From positions 1-31,726 of IMG/VR virus record IMGVR_UViG_3300017706_001468: DNA of 31,726 nucleotides; one strand, 5' to 3'. Below are positions 8,123-16,154 of the stretch, one piece after another. The position numbers and the translations under genes were made by a program. Position 1 is the first letter of the stretch. Each line of letters begins with the position of its first letter. The stretch comes from a virus. The notes below the pieces were generated by a model. The model was not told the origin of the DNA and searched no databases. It was given only the letters and a program-made list of their open reading frames with translations.

Positions 8123-9394
8123 ATGGCAGCACCAAAACGTAAAAAAACAACATCGCCACGTCGTGGTAATAAAAAAATTATGGCACCTAGTTTTGACAAT
8201 TGGGAAAAATTAGACGGTGTCGAATTTCATCGGTTAAAGATGTCTGTAAATGATTTCTATTATAGGAACTTTAAGCATACTGATACTATTGAATGGTGCT
8301 TTCAATGGATGCGTGAAAATGAATATACTAAACAGGATATTCAGAGTGCTAAAAAAGCAATTAAACATGAGCAAGTACTTGGTGTAAGATGTAAAATGCT
8401 ATTAGACGGTTGTCCTGATTTCAATCAAAAAGAAGATGATTATTGGCAATCATGTGCAGGCACTGGTGGTAGTATCACGCCTATGACAGAATGGATTATT
8501 TCTAAAATTGATACAGCTATTGATATTGGTAAAGATATTATAGAAGAAAAAAAGGTTGAGGATAGTAAGAAGAAAAATGTATATGTTCCTTCAATTAAAG
8601 AACGATTGCAAGATACATGCGGAGGCATGACTGAGTCTATTGAAGAATTTGTAGACGACTTTTGCAGAAATCCAGATAAAACACTCCTTAAGAAGTTTGA
8701 ACCTATAAACATCTTGCGTAAATTAAATGCAAAGCCAGGGCATGCACGTATCATTCGAAATTGGTATATTGCAGAGCTTAATGAATATGTTGAACTACTC
8801 AATCCTCCAACACCTGCACAAAAGAAAAAAATGACAGAGAAGGAATTGGACTTTTTAGATCAACTTAAAGAAGGTTACAGTCATCTGTCTAAAGCAGAAG
8901 CTAAATTATTTTTAGAAATGTTTCAAAAGATTGTATCAGCTTGTGATATTATTGAGAAAGAAGCAAAAATTACACGTAAGCCTCGCAAAGTAAAAATTAA
9001 GAGTCCTGAAGATATTACAAAAAATGTAAAGTTTAAACTTAGCGATGCAACTTACGGTATTGCAAGTGTTCCACCAGCCAAGCTAATAGGAGCAAATATT
9101 GCAGTAGTGTTTAATTGTAAAACTCGTAAATTAGGAATGTATTATGCAAGTAGTGTAGATCCTAAAGGGTTAGGTCGTCCAGGAAGTGGATTTAATGTAA
9201 AAGGTACTACTATACTAGGATTTGACGAAAATAGAAGTATACAACGTACTATACGTAAGCCCAACGAGTTCTTACCAACAATTAAGAAGTCATCACGTGC
9301 TAAGACAGAGAAAATGTTTGCTACTATCAAAACTACTGAAACAAAAATGAATGGTAGGTTAAATAACGATATAGTAATTATGGCGGTATTTTAG
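8123..9394 (+). CDS. Hypothetical basic protein, 423 aa
   Basis: No function recognised. The N-terminus is strongly basic (KRKKTTSPRRGNKK), suggesting nucleic acid contact. The middle (about 55-290) is helical and charged, with several Cys and Trp residues. The C-terminal part from about 305 (FKLSDATYGIASVPPAKLIGA) looks beta-rich and ends with repeated Arg/Lys. There is no membrane span or Walker motif. Start ATG follows TAGGAG behind a good promoter. From memory, proteins of this kind recur in marine T4-type phages as hypothetical proteins; DNA binding or a head-internal role are options I cannot distinguish. Confidence 0.7.
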   Translation: MAAPKRKKTTSPRRGNKKIMAPSFDNWEKLDGVEFHRLKMSVNDFYYRNFKHTDTIEWCFQWMRENEYTKQDIQSAKKAIKHEQVLGVRCKMLLDGCPDFNQKEDDYWQSCAGTGGSITPMTEWIISKIDTAIDIGKDIIEEKKVEDSKKKNVYVPSIKERLQDTCGGMTESIEEFVDDFCRNPDKTLLKKFEPINILRKLNAKPGHARIIRNWYIAELNEYVELLNPPTPAQKKKMTEKELDFLDQLKEGYSHLSKAEAKLFLEMFQKIVSACDIIEKEAKITRKPRKVKIKSPEDITKNVKFKLSDATYGIASVPPAKLIGANIAVVFNCKTRKLGMYYASSVDPKGLGRPGSGFNVKGTTILGFDENRSIQRTIRKPNEFLPTIKKSSRAKTEKMFATIKTTETKMNGRLNNDIVIMAVF

Positions 9395-9413
9395 AACTTA
9401 AGGCAACAAAATC

Positions 9414-10022
9414 ATGATAAATTTAAGACGCAGTGATGTAGATCCAGAAGTTCTACTTAATCCAGGAGATGATCCTATTGGAATAATTATTGACTGCAAA
9501 GACAATGAAACAGAATGTAGGACATTTGAATTAGAATTATTCCTAGCTGACTTGACTATGACAAGTTTAAAGTATCATGGATTTAAAAACTTTGTATTGT
9601 TTGAAGATAGAGATGACTTTGATATTGCAGTAAACACCTTGGATTGTAATGGAATAAAAAAGGGAATAATTTTACATGCAGGATGCGTAGTAAATGGATA
9701 CTGTAAAGGGCAAATTTTAGACCTGGACCATATCACTGCATATAAAGTAGAAGATAAAGTTTATAGACAATACGTTGTATTTGATGTAGAACAATACACA
9801 TATTTTCAAATGCGAGGGGAATATCTTAAAAATGTTAGAGACTTGGTCAAAAATAAACCTGCACCTGAACTTGGAATACATTATCTGTATCCTTCAGATG
9901 ATAATGTTTTCTTTTATGACGATCTAATAGAACAAAATCTGCCAAATTTAGAAAAACTACCAGATCAGGATTTGGACAGAGCTATTGATATAGTTAGAGA
10001 AATTAAGCATTATGTAAAATAG
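9414..10022 (+). CDS. Hypothetical protein, 202 aa
   Basis: I do not recognise this protein. It is acidic and mixed alpha/beta, with IGIIIDCKDNETECRTFELELFLADLTM near the start, GIILHAGCVVNGYCKG near 82-97, and a helical acidic C-terminus. Four Cys residues are present but not in a zinc-finger arrangement. The start is the ATG at 9414; AAGGC is the only purine run before it. It lies 19 bases after the preceding stop and just before the late promoter of gp13. Its function cannot be assigned from sequence. Confidence 0.65.
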   Translation: MINLRRSDVDPEVLLNPGDDPIGIIIDCKDNETECRTFELELFLADLTMTSLKYHGFKNFVLFEDRDDFDIAVNTLDCNGIKKGIILHAGCVVNGYCKGQILDLDHITAYKVEDKVYRQYVVFDVEQYTYFQMRGEYLKNVRDLVKNKPAPELGIHYLYPSDDNVFFYDDLIEQNLPNLEKLPDQDLDRAIDIVREIKHYVK

Positions 10023-10029
10023 TATATCT

Positions 10030-10037
10030 GCTAAATA
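10030..10037 (+). promoter_or_regulatory. Late-type promoter GCTAAATA for gp13
   Basis: GCTAAATA lies 17 bases before the gp13 ATG and differs from NATAAATA only by C for A at the second base. A start 6 bases downstream keeps the AGGAG ribosome binding site in the transcript. The same C variant occurs at 24880 and 26982. Confidence 0.55.
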
Positions 10038-10054
10038 GTAGTAGGAGATATATT

Positions 10055-10792
10055 ATGAGTGCAGTTTCTAAACTACAAAAAGAAATCGAACTTCGTTTAG
10101 GCGGAGGTATGGTAGACGTTGAACTAGATCCAGAACATTATGAGCTGGCTATTAAGAAAAGTTTACAAAGGTATAGGCAAAGAGCGGAAAACTCTGTAGA
10201 AGAAAGTTTTATTGTTTTAGAACTTACAGCCGGTACAAGTGAATATACTCTCCCTAAAGAAGTAGTAGAAGTCAAAGATATCTATAGACGTACTAGCGGT
10301 ATTAGTAGCGGCACAGGTGCTAATATTGAACCATTCCAAGCAGCATATATAAACACTTATCTTCTAGGTTCTAGTAGACAGGGTGGGATGTCTACATATG
10401 ACTTCCTACAACAAAACAGAGAAACAATGGGTAGACTATTCGGTGCAGAACTAATGTTTACTTGGCGCCCTAGAGATAATAGACTTATTATTCAAAGACA
10501 AATTAGAGCAGATGATACTGTTATATTACATGCTTATAATTATAAGCCTGATGAGGCAATTGTAGAAGATACTTACAGTGGACCATGGGTAGCAGATTAT
10601 GCATTATGTCATGCAAAACTTATGATAGCAGAAGCACGTGGCAAGTTTACACAGATTGCAGGACCACAGGGTGGTACTACAATGAACGCAGACCAATTAA
10701 GGGCTGATGCACAGGCTGACATGGATAAGTTAGAACAAGAGCTTACATTATACATGGATGGGTCTGCTGGCCTAGGGTTTGTAATAGGATAA
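10055..10792 (+). CDS. 13: gp13-like neck / head-completion protein
   Basis: This 245 aa protein is probably the T4 gp13-type neck protein that seals the portal after packaging. Early residues (LQKEIELRLGGGMVDVELDPEHYELAIKKSLQRY) match gp13's [34 protein letters not shown] in pattern. The C-terminal half (WVADYALCHAKLMIAEARGKF, then GGTTMNADQLRADAQADMDKLEQEL) and the end GLGFVIG match gp13 [35 protein letters not shown] and PPFGILVG. It is shorter than T4 gp13 (309 aa) in the middle. It is read in the opposite direction from its usual partners gp14 and gp15, 5 kb away. AGGAG precedes the ATG. Confidence 0.85.
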   Translation: MSAVSKLQKEIELRLGGGMVDVELDPEHYELAIKKSLQRYRQRAENSVEESFIVLELTAGTSEYTLPKEVVEVKDIYRRTSGISSGTGANIEPFQAAYINTYLLGSSRQGGMSTYDFLQQNRETMGRLFGAELMFTWRPRDNRLIIQRQIRADDTVILHAYNYKPDEAIVEDTYSGPWVADYALCHAKLMIAEARGKFTQIAGPQGGTTMNADQLRADAQADMDKLEQELTLYMDGSAGLGFVIG

Positions 10793-10797
10793 TTAGA

Positions 10798-10826
10798 TTG
10801 ACTAATCGTATATAATCGTATATAAT
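10798..10826 (+). promoter_or_regulatory. sigma70-type promoter with stacked -10 boxes
   Basis: TTGACT (10798-10803), 17 bp, TATAAT (10821-10826). Extra TATAAT copies at 10811 and 10833 come from a tandem repeat close to ATCGTATATA. Only the middle copy has correct spacing. Confidence 0.8.
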
Positions 10827-10855
10827 TGTATATATAATTACAGTTAGGAATATAT

Positions 10856-11356
10856 ATGGAAAAGTTTAAACTGCTGGTCATAGGACATGGTAGACACGGA
10901 AAAGATACTGTTTGTGAAATATTAAGAGACAAATATAACTATACTTTCGAGAGCAGTAGTAAGTTTTGTAGTAAACTTTTTATATATAATAATTTAAAAG
11001 ACAAATACAGTTATAAAGATGAGGAGCAATGTTATGCTGATAGGCATAATCATCGTGCTGAATGGTATAACGCTATTTGCGATTACAATAATCCAGACGC
11101 AGCAACTCTTGGTCGAGAAATGTTTAAAGAATATGACATTTATTGTGGCTTAAGAAATAAACGTGAATTTTTTGCAATGCAAAATACCGGTGTATTTGAT
11201 TATGTAATATGGGTAGACAGATCCTTGCATCTACCTCCAGAATCTACAGATAGTATGAGCCTAGAACAGTGGATGTCAGACTATACTATAGACAACAATG
11301 GCACTTTACAAGAGCTAGAATTTAATGTAGACCAATTAGTAAACTTCTTGAATTAA
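10856..11356 (+). CDS. Deoxynucleoside monophosphate kinase-like protein
   Basis: This 166 aa P-loop protein resembles T4 gp1-type dNMP kinases, which phosphorylate deoxynucleoside monophosphates for DNA synthesis. The Walker A loop is GHGRHGKDT (10-18), with Lys16 and Asp17-Thr18. The GKDT ending is typical of the dNMP kinase group. A second region, AATLGREMFKEYDIY, fits the nucleotide-contact helix, and FDYVIWVDRS (near 114-123) is the strand expected in the core. It is shorter than T4 gp1 (241 aa). It is preceded by a strong sigma70-type promoter, as expected for an early or middle gene, although it sits among late genes. TTAGGA is the ribosome binding site. Confidence 0.75.
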   Translation: MEKFKLLVIGHGRHGKDTVCEILRDKYNYTFESSSKFCSKLFIYNNLKDKYSYKDEEQCYADRHNHRAEWYNAICDYNNPDAATLGREMFKEYDIYCGLRNKREFFAMQNTGVFDYVIWVDRSLHLPPESTDSMSLEQWMSDYTIDNNGTLQELEFNVDQLVNFLN

Positions 11357-11391
11357 ATATGTCGATAACTGCCCTGTTTTAACGTATCTTA

Positions 11392-11399
11392 AATAAATA
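11392..11399 (+). promoter_or_regulatory. Late promoter AATAAATA for gp18
   Basis: AATAAATA, matching the NATAAATA late consensus of marine T4-type phages, 57 bases before the sheath gene. The leader keeps AAGGAG close to the ATG. Confidence 0.75.
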
Positions 11400-11456
11400 C
11401 CATTAGATAAAACAAACATCCAAACGAAAATGGATTATTAAGTAAGGAGTCTAAAC

Positions 11457-13808
11457 ATGGCAAATCTTGTCTCGCCTGGCGTCCAGGTAACAGTAACAGA
11501 CGAATCAGTATATGGCCCAGCTGGCGCCGGTACTGTACCAATGCTTTTTATTGCTACAGGCCAGGATAAAATTGATCCTACAGGTACAGAAGCAGATGGC
11601 ATTGCGAAATTTACAAAATCAACAAATGCAGGCAAACCAGTCCTTGTAACATCACAAAGAGAACTAACACAGTACTTCGGTAACTGTGATTTCCGTACAG
11701 TTAGTGGAACAGTACAACAGGGTGATGAAACAAACGATTACGGTTTATTAGCTGCATATTCTTTTCTAGGCCAAAGTGCAGGTGCATACATTGTACGTGC
11801 AAATGTAGATCTAGGAGCATTAAGACCACTTTCAGCAGAACCAACAGGTCCTGCAGCAAATGGAACTTATTGGCTAAACCCTTCAGCAAGTAATTGGGGT
11901 ATGTTCCAATATACAGCAACTGGTTGGGTTGCAGTAACACCAACAGTAGAAATAACAGATGGTTCAGCACCATCAGCGGCAGTAGTTACAGATGGATATC
12001 TAGTAGCAATTGCAGCGGCATCAGGGTCAACAGGAATTGAATACTATAAAGAAGCTAGTGGTTCATGGACAGCTGAAACGCCTACATTTGCACCGCATTA
12101 TAGTGAACCAGCATCACCAAGTGTGGGTGATATTTGGGTTAAAACAACAAAACCAGGTAGTGGTGTAAGTATAAGCATTGCTGAAAATATGGCTGGTATA
12201 TTTGTTGCACACCCAATTAACTATGCAATGGCAACAGATCCAGCAGGTACAACATCAGATACATTCCAAGATGGTACAGCGTCTATAGCACGTACATTAC
12301 AAGACGGTGATTTAACATTAGAAATTGAAGCATCAAAACTTGTTCTAAAATCATATGAATCAGGTGCTTGGGGAAACCTAACAATTGTAGCTCAAACAGC
12401 AGAACCAACAGGTGCCGCAACAGATGGCACAATGTGGTTTGACCCAGATTTAAATCAACTAGCAATTTACGAAGTTGGTACAGATAGTGGCGTACAAAAA
12501 TGGAAGCGTGTAACAAATGTTACGTATGCTACAGCAGCACCAAGTGCAGGCAATGCAGGCAACTATTGGGTAGATACAGACGCTAACGGATATCCTGTAA
12601 TTTACAGAGATAACGGTAGTGCATGGGTACTAAAAGATAATACAGATCAAACAACATCAGGCGGTGTTGTGTTTGGTGATATTACAGCAAATGATACATC
12701 AGCAGGTGTATTTGAATCTGCATTACTAGCAGGTGCACCAAATCCTCTACTACACCCAGTTGGTACAACAGGTATTAACATGTGTCGTTCAGGCGGTACA
12801 GTACGTATGTATGATTCAAGCCTAGGCACAGCATGGAAATGGCGTAACCACGCAGGAAACCAAGCTAGTGGCGCAGGTTCTTTTGGACGTCATGCTCAGC
12901 GTAGAGTAGTAGTAACAGCGATGCAAGCAAGTGCAACAGGATCAGAACTACGTGAAGATACAGTTAACTTCCGTTTAATTGCAGCTCCAGGTTATCCAGA
13001 ACTAATGGATGAAATGGTAGCACTAAACAGTGATAGAGATGAAACAGCATTTATTATTGTTGACTCGCCACTACGTATGAATCCAACAGATGCAGTATCC
13101 TGGATCCAAGGCAACGGCGCAGTTGAAAATGGCGAAGATGGACTAGTAACAAAGAACACATATGCAGCAGCATATTATCCAAGTTCACTAGCTACTGACC
13201 CAGTATCAGGCAACAGCGTAGTAGCACCAGCATCACACATAGCATTATACACATTCGCATATAATGATAATGTAAGTTTTCAGTGGTTTGCACCAGCAGG
13301 CCTAACACGTGGTGTAGTACAAAACGCAGCAAACGTAGGCTACTTAAATGCAGAAGATGAATTTGTACCAGTAGCATTAACACAAGGTTCTCGTGATGCT
13401 ATGTATGAAAAGAAACTTAACCCAATTGCAAACTTCCCAACAGATGGTGTGGTTGTATTTGGCCAAAAGTCTCTACATGCAGGAGCAAGCGCACTTGACC
13501 GTGTAAACGTTGCTCGTTTAACAGCATATCTAAGAGAACGTTTTGCAGTTATTGCAAGACCATTCTTATTTGAAGCTAATGACGAAACAACACGTGCAAA
13601 TGCTAAATCAACTTTTGAAGGTTTCCTAGCAAACATTCTTAAGCAACGTGGTATTTACGATTTTGCAGTAGTGTGTGATGTAACTAACAACACACCTGCA
13701 AGAGTTGATGCAAATGAGTTTTATGTAGATGTAGCAATTGAGCCTACAAAATCTGCAGAATTTATTTACATACCAATTCGTATTGTTAACACAGGCGAAT
13801 TAGCATAA
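11457..13808 (+). CDS. 18: Tail sheath protein gp18
   Basis: This 783 aa protein is the contractile tail sheath subunit. The N-terminus (MANLVSPGVQVTVTDESVYGP) and the C-terminus (FANILKQRGIYDFAVVCD, FIYIPIRIVNT) carry the conserved sheath core that makes the handshake between rings. From about 475 to the end it follows T4 gp18. It is longer than T4 gp18 (659 aa). The excess is between about 120 and 400, where four to five copies of a small Gly/Trp/Tyr module are inserted: near 126-160, 216-235, 312-352 and 358-394. Each has P-x-x-G-x-x-W or -Y followed by a Y...W strand. These probably decorate the outer tail surface. AAGGAG precedes the ATG, and a terminator follows at 13832. Confidence 0.95.
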   Translation: MANLVSPGVQVTVTDESVYGPAGAGTVPMLFIATGQDKIDPTGTEADGIAKFTKSTNAGKPVLVTSQRELTQYFGNCDFRTVSGTVQQGDETNDYGLLAAYSFLGQSAGAYIVRANVDLGALRPLSAEPTGPAANGTYWLNPSASNWGMFQYTATGWVAVTPTVEITDGSAPSAAVVTDGYLVAIAAASGSTGIEYYKEASGSWTAETPTFAPHYSEPASPSVGDIWVKTTKPGSGVSISIAENMAGIFVAHPINYAMATDPAGTTSDTFQDGTASIARTLQDGDLTLEIEASKLVLKSYESGAWGNLTIVAQTAEPTGAATDGTMWFDPDLNQLAIYEVGTDSGVQKWKRVTNVTYATAAPSAGNAGNYWVDTDANGYPVIYRDNGSAWVLKDNTDQTTSGGVVFGDITANDTSAGVFESALLAGAPNPLLHPVGTTGINMCRSGGTVRMYDSSLGTAWKWRNHAGNQASGAGSFGRHAQRRVVVTAMQASATGSELREDTVNFRLIAAPGYPELMDEMVALNSDRDETAFIIVDSPLRMNPTDAVSWIQGNGAVENGEDGLVTKNTYAAAYYPSSLATDPVSGNSVVAPASHIALYTFAYNDNVSFQWFAPAGLTRGVVQNAANVGYLNAEDEFVPVALTQGSRDAMYEKKLNPIANFPTDGVVVFGQKSLHAGASALDRVNVARLTAYLRERFAVIARPFLFEANDETTRANAKSTFEGFLANILKQRGIYDFAVVCDVTNNTPARVDANEFYVDVAIEPTKSAEFIYIPIRIVNTGELA

Positions 13809-13831
13809 ATTCATATAAAATAAACAGAATA

Positions 13832-13850
13832 GGCTGCATTAATTGCAGCC
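13832..13850 (+). terminator. Terminator after gp18
   Basis: GGCTGCA and TGCAGCC form a 7 bp stem with a 5-base loop, followed by TTTTC. It separates the sheath transcript from the tube transcript. Confidence 0.8.
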
Positions 13851-13884
13851 TTTTCTATGACTGGTAAATTTTTTTACCTTTTTG

Positions 13885-13892
13885 CATAAATA
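13885..13892 (+). promoter_or_regulatory. Late promoter CATAAATA for gp19
   Basis: CATAAATA lies 50 bases before the tube gene. A leader from about 13898 keeps AAGGAG before the ATG. Confidence 0.75.
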
Positions 13893-13942
13893 CATATAGA
13901 ACAAATTACTATTAGATTATAGTATTCAAGGAGAAATTAAAA

Positions 13943-14548
13943 ATGGCTGTAATTACAAACTTTGGCGTACCTACTGGCAGCGTGTCAGGTACAACTCTTA
14001 TGCCAAAACTACAATATCGTTTCCGTGTCACATTCACAAGACTGGGCAATGAGGTAAATTCAGATGTTGTAACACAAAACGTAATTAGTGTATCAAGACC
14101 AAGCCTAACTCACGAAGAAGTCGTTGTTGATTCATATAACTCAAAAATGTATCTTGCGGGTAAGCACACTTGGGAAACACTAACACTAACAATGCGTGAT
14201 GACATGACATCAGAAGTTATCAAACAATTAGGTGGACAACTTAACAGGCAAGTTGATCATGCAGATCAAGCAAGCGCCACAGCAGGTTCATCATACAAGT
14301 TTGAAATGATAATTGAAACATTAGATGGTGGCAACGGTAACTCTGTTGTAACCGCTTTTGATAAATGGGAATTAAAAGGTTGTTACCTACAAAATGTTGC
14401 ATATGGTGATTTAAACTATGCTACATCAGACATGGTACAAGTAACGGCAACTATCCGTTATGACCACGCTGAGCATATAATAAATGGAAGTGGTGACACA
14501 CTAAGCAATGGGTTTAGAGGAACTGCAGACGACGGCGCGACAACTTAA
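13943..14548 (+). CDS. 19: Tail tube protein gp19
   Basis: This 201 aa protein is the inner tail tube subunit, polymerising as hexameric rings inside the sheath. The pattern is that of T4 gp19 and related tube proteins: PKLQYRFRVTFTRLG strand near residues 22-36, VISVSRPSLTHEEVVVDSYNSKMYLAGKHTWETLTLTMRDD in the middle, and a WELKGCYLQNVAYGDLNYATSDMVQVTATIRYDHAEH strand pair near the end. The length is close to T4 gp19 (163 aa) plus a short Gly/Ser tail. The gene has its own late promoter and AAGGAG, and is followed after 19 bases by a second tube-like gene. Confidence 0.9.
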   Translation: MAVITNFGVPTGSVSGTTLMPKLQYRFRVTFTRLGNEVNSDVVTQNVISVSRPSLTHEEVVVDSYNSKMYLAGKHTWETLTLTMRDDMTSEVIKQLGGQLNRQVDHADQASATAGSSYKFEMIIETLDGGNGNSVVTAFDKWELKGCYLQNVAYGDLNYATSDMVQVTATIRYDHAEHIINGSGDTLSNGFRGTADDGATT

Positions 14549-14567
14549 TCCAAGATAGGATAACAAA

Positions 14568-15128
14568 ATGGCTCTAGGCACACAAGCACATAAATTGTAT
14601 GGACAAGATACGATTGGTACGATTTCAGCTGTGCCTAGAAACAAATTTAACTTCACTTGTAGTTTAGATACAATTGAAGGAACAGTAGATTTACGCCGTG
14701 TAGCAAGTGTAGTTATGCCAAGTTATACTAATAGGGTACAAACTCTAAATAGTTATAATAAGAAAAAAATAGTACAAACAGGCGTTGATTATAACCCTGT
14801 AATTCTTACAGTATACGACACAAGAGATGCAGCCATAGAAAACTTTTTAAAAAGCTACACGGCATACTACTATGGCGGTCCAATGAACACGCCAAATATA
14901 ATATCACATACTGTTGACGGTAAAGGCTTTAAACTGCAAGGCAGTAAAAATTATATAAGAACTTTTTTTATAGAACGTACTAATTCTTCTGATGATGACA
15001 ATATAATTCAAATATATAACCCAATAATATCAAACATAGATTCAGATACATTAGATTACAGCGACACAGGTCTAGTGCAATATCGACTGACCTTTACGTA
15101 TGAAGGTTATGATATAAAGAGCAGATAA
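14568..15128 (+). CDS. Second gp19-like tube-fold protein
   Basis: This 186 aa protein shares the tube-fold pattern with its neighbour: RNKFNFTCSLDTI strand, VASVVMPSYTNRVQTLNSYNKKKIVQTGVDYNPVILTVYDTRD in the middle, and SDTGLVQYRLTFTYEGYD at the end. This aligns with the order of elements in gp19 but with low identity. T4 has other tube-fold proteins at the two ends of the tube (gp3 at the top; gp48 and gp54 at the baseplate), so this may be a tip or terminator ring rather than a bulk subunit. It follows gp19 by 19 bases with AGGATAAC as ribosome binding site and precedes gp4 by 2 bases. Confidence 0.7.
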   Translation: MALGTQAHKLYGQDTIGTISAVPRNKFNFTCSLDTIEGTVDLRRVASVVMPSYTNRVQTLNSYNKKKIVQTGVDYNPVILTVYDTRDAAIENFLKSYTAYYYGGPMNTPNIISHTVDGKGFKLQGSKNYIRTFFIERTNSSDDDNIIQIYNPIISNIDSDTLDYSDTGLVQYRLTFTYEGYDIKSR

Positions 15129-15130
15129 AC

Positions 15131-15592
15131 ATGGCAAAGTTTATGCAAGGTCTTTATGAGGTCAAAAATCCAAATAAATACATAGGTAAAAGAGCGCCAA
15201 GGTATAGAAGTGGCTGGGAACTTGCTGTTTTTAGAATGTGTGATAATCATCCTAGTGTTATTGGTTGGGGAAGCGAAACGCATCGTATTCCGTATCGCAA
15301 CCCATTAACAGGTAAGACAACTACATATGTTCCTGATATATTAATGGTATATAAAGATACCAAAGGTAATGATCGTGCTGAGATGGTAGAAATTAAACCT
15401 AGTAAACAAACTTTAGGTGAAGCCAAAACACAATCAGAAAAAGCAGCTGCAGTAGTCAATCATGCAAAATGGCAAGCCGCCAGAGCATGGTGTGATGCCA
15501 AAGGATTAGGTTTTAGAGTAATAACAGAAAATGAGATATTTAATAGACCTAAAAATAGTAAACCCAAGCGCAGAAAGAGTAAAAGAAAATGA
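15131..15592 (+). CDS. 4: gp4-like head completion nuclease
   Basis: This 153 aa protein belongs with T4 gp4 (gp50/gp65), needed to finish DNA-filled heads. It has a TnsA-like PD-(D/E)xK nuclease core: Glu30 in GWELAVFR, VIGWGSET at 43-50, then PD at 68-69 (YVPDILMVY) and EIK at 87-89. These fit the expected Glu, Asp, Glu-x-Lys set. YRNPLTGKTTTYVPD matches the gp4 family pattern. The C-terminal 18 residues are very basic (KPKRRKSKRK), suggesting DNA contact. It overlaps the next gene (terminase small subunit) by 4 bp (ATGA). All catalytic residues are present. Confidence 0.85.
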   Translation: MAKFMQGLYEVKNPNKYIGKRAPRYRSGWELAVFRMCDNHPSVIGWGSETHRIPYRNPLTGKTTTYVPDILMVYKDTKGNDRAEMVEIKPSKQTLGEAKTQSEKAAAVVNHAKWQAARAWCDAKGLGFRVITENEIFNRPKNSKPKRRKSKRK

Positions 15593-16137
15593 CTAAGAAG
15601 CTTGAAGAAACATTAAACTTACTTCCTGACATAGAAGATATGTTGCCTAAGGAAGAAGAAGAATTAGAGCCTACAATTGAAGAATTAGAAAACGAAATTG
15701 CAGAGTATCAAGGGGAAATGTCTATTGCTGAACGTACAGATTCTGCATTACCAGCAGTAACAGGACTAGAAGAGCTTGACAGAGAAATGGATGCATATGC
15801 CGCAAAAGCTATGGAAACTTTTGAGGATTTAGTAGACTTAGGAAAAAGTGTAGAAGATAGACATGCAGCTCCAATTTTTGATAGTGCTAGTAAAATGATT
15901 AGTGCCGCATTACAAGCCAAACAAGCAAAAATGGATAAAAAATTAAAAATGATTGAACTACAAATGAGACAGCGTAGACTTGATGTAGATGAAGATAAAG
16001 CACAAGCATACATTCAAAATAAAAACAGAGAGAACGGTGGATCACAAGATCAAGACATTGCAGAAGGCAAAGTTATTGGTAGCAGAAGTGAATTATTAGC
16101 AGAAATAATGAACAAAATGGACAAAAACGATAAATAG
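15589..16137 (+). CDS. 16: Terminase small subunit gp16
   Basis: This 182 aa protein is probably the T4 gp16-type small terminase, a ring that regulates the gp17 packaging motor. The N-terminus is acidic (PKEEEELEPTIEELENE). The centre (about 88-135, RHAAPIFDSASKMISAALQAKQAKMDKKLKMIELQMRQRR) is a long helical hairpin matching gp16 [27 protein letters not shown]. The end GSRSELLAEIMNKM matches gp16 GSPTELMDEI. No DNA-binding helix-turn-helix is visible, as in T4. It is coupled to gp4 by ATGA and separated from gp17 by two acidic genes, unlike T4 where 16 and 17 adjoin. Confidence 0.85.
   Translation: MTKKLEETLNLLPDIEDMLPKEEEELEPTIEELENEIAEYQGEMSIAERTDSALPAVTGLEELDREMDAYAAKAMETFEDLVDLGKSVEDRHAAPIFDSASKMISAALQAKQAKMDKKLKMIELQMRQRRLDVDEDKAQAYIQNKNRENGGSQDQDIAEGKVIGSRSELLAEIMNKMDKNDK
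16129..16136 (+). promoter_or_regulatory. Late promoter GATAAATA
   Basis: GATAAATA overlaps the end of the gp16 gene and lies 18 bases before the ATG at 16155. A +1 near 16142 keeps CGGAGA as ribosome binding site. Confidence 0.7.
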
Positions 16138-16154
16138 TATTACGGAGAATTATA

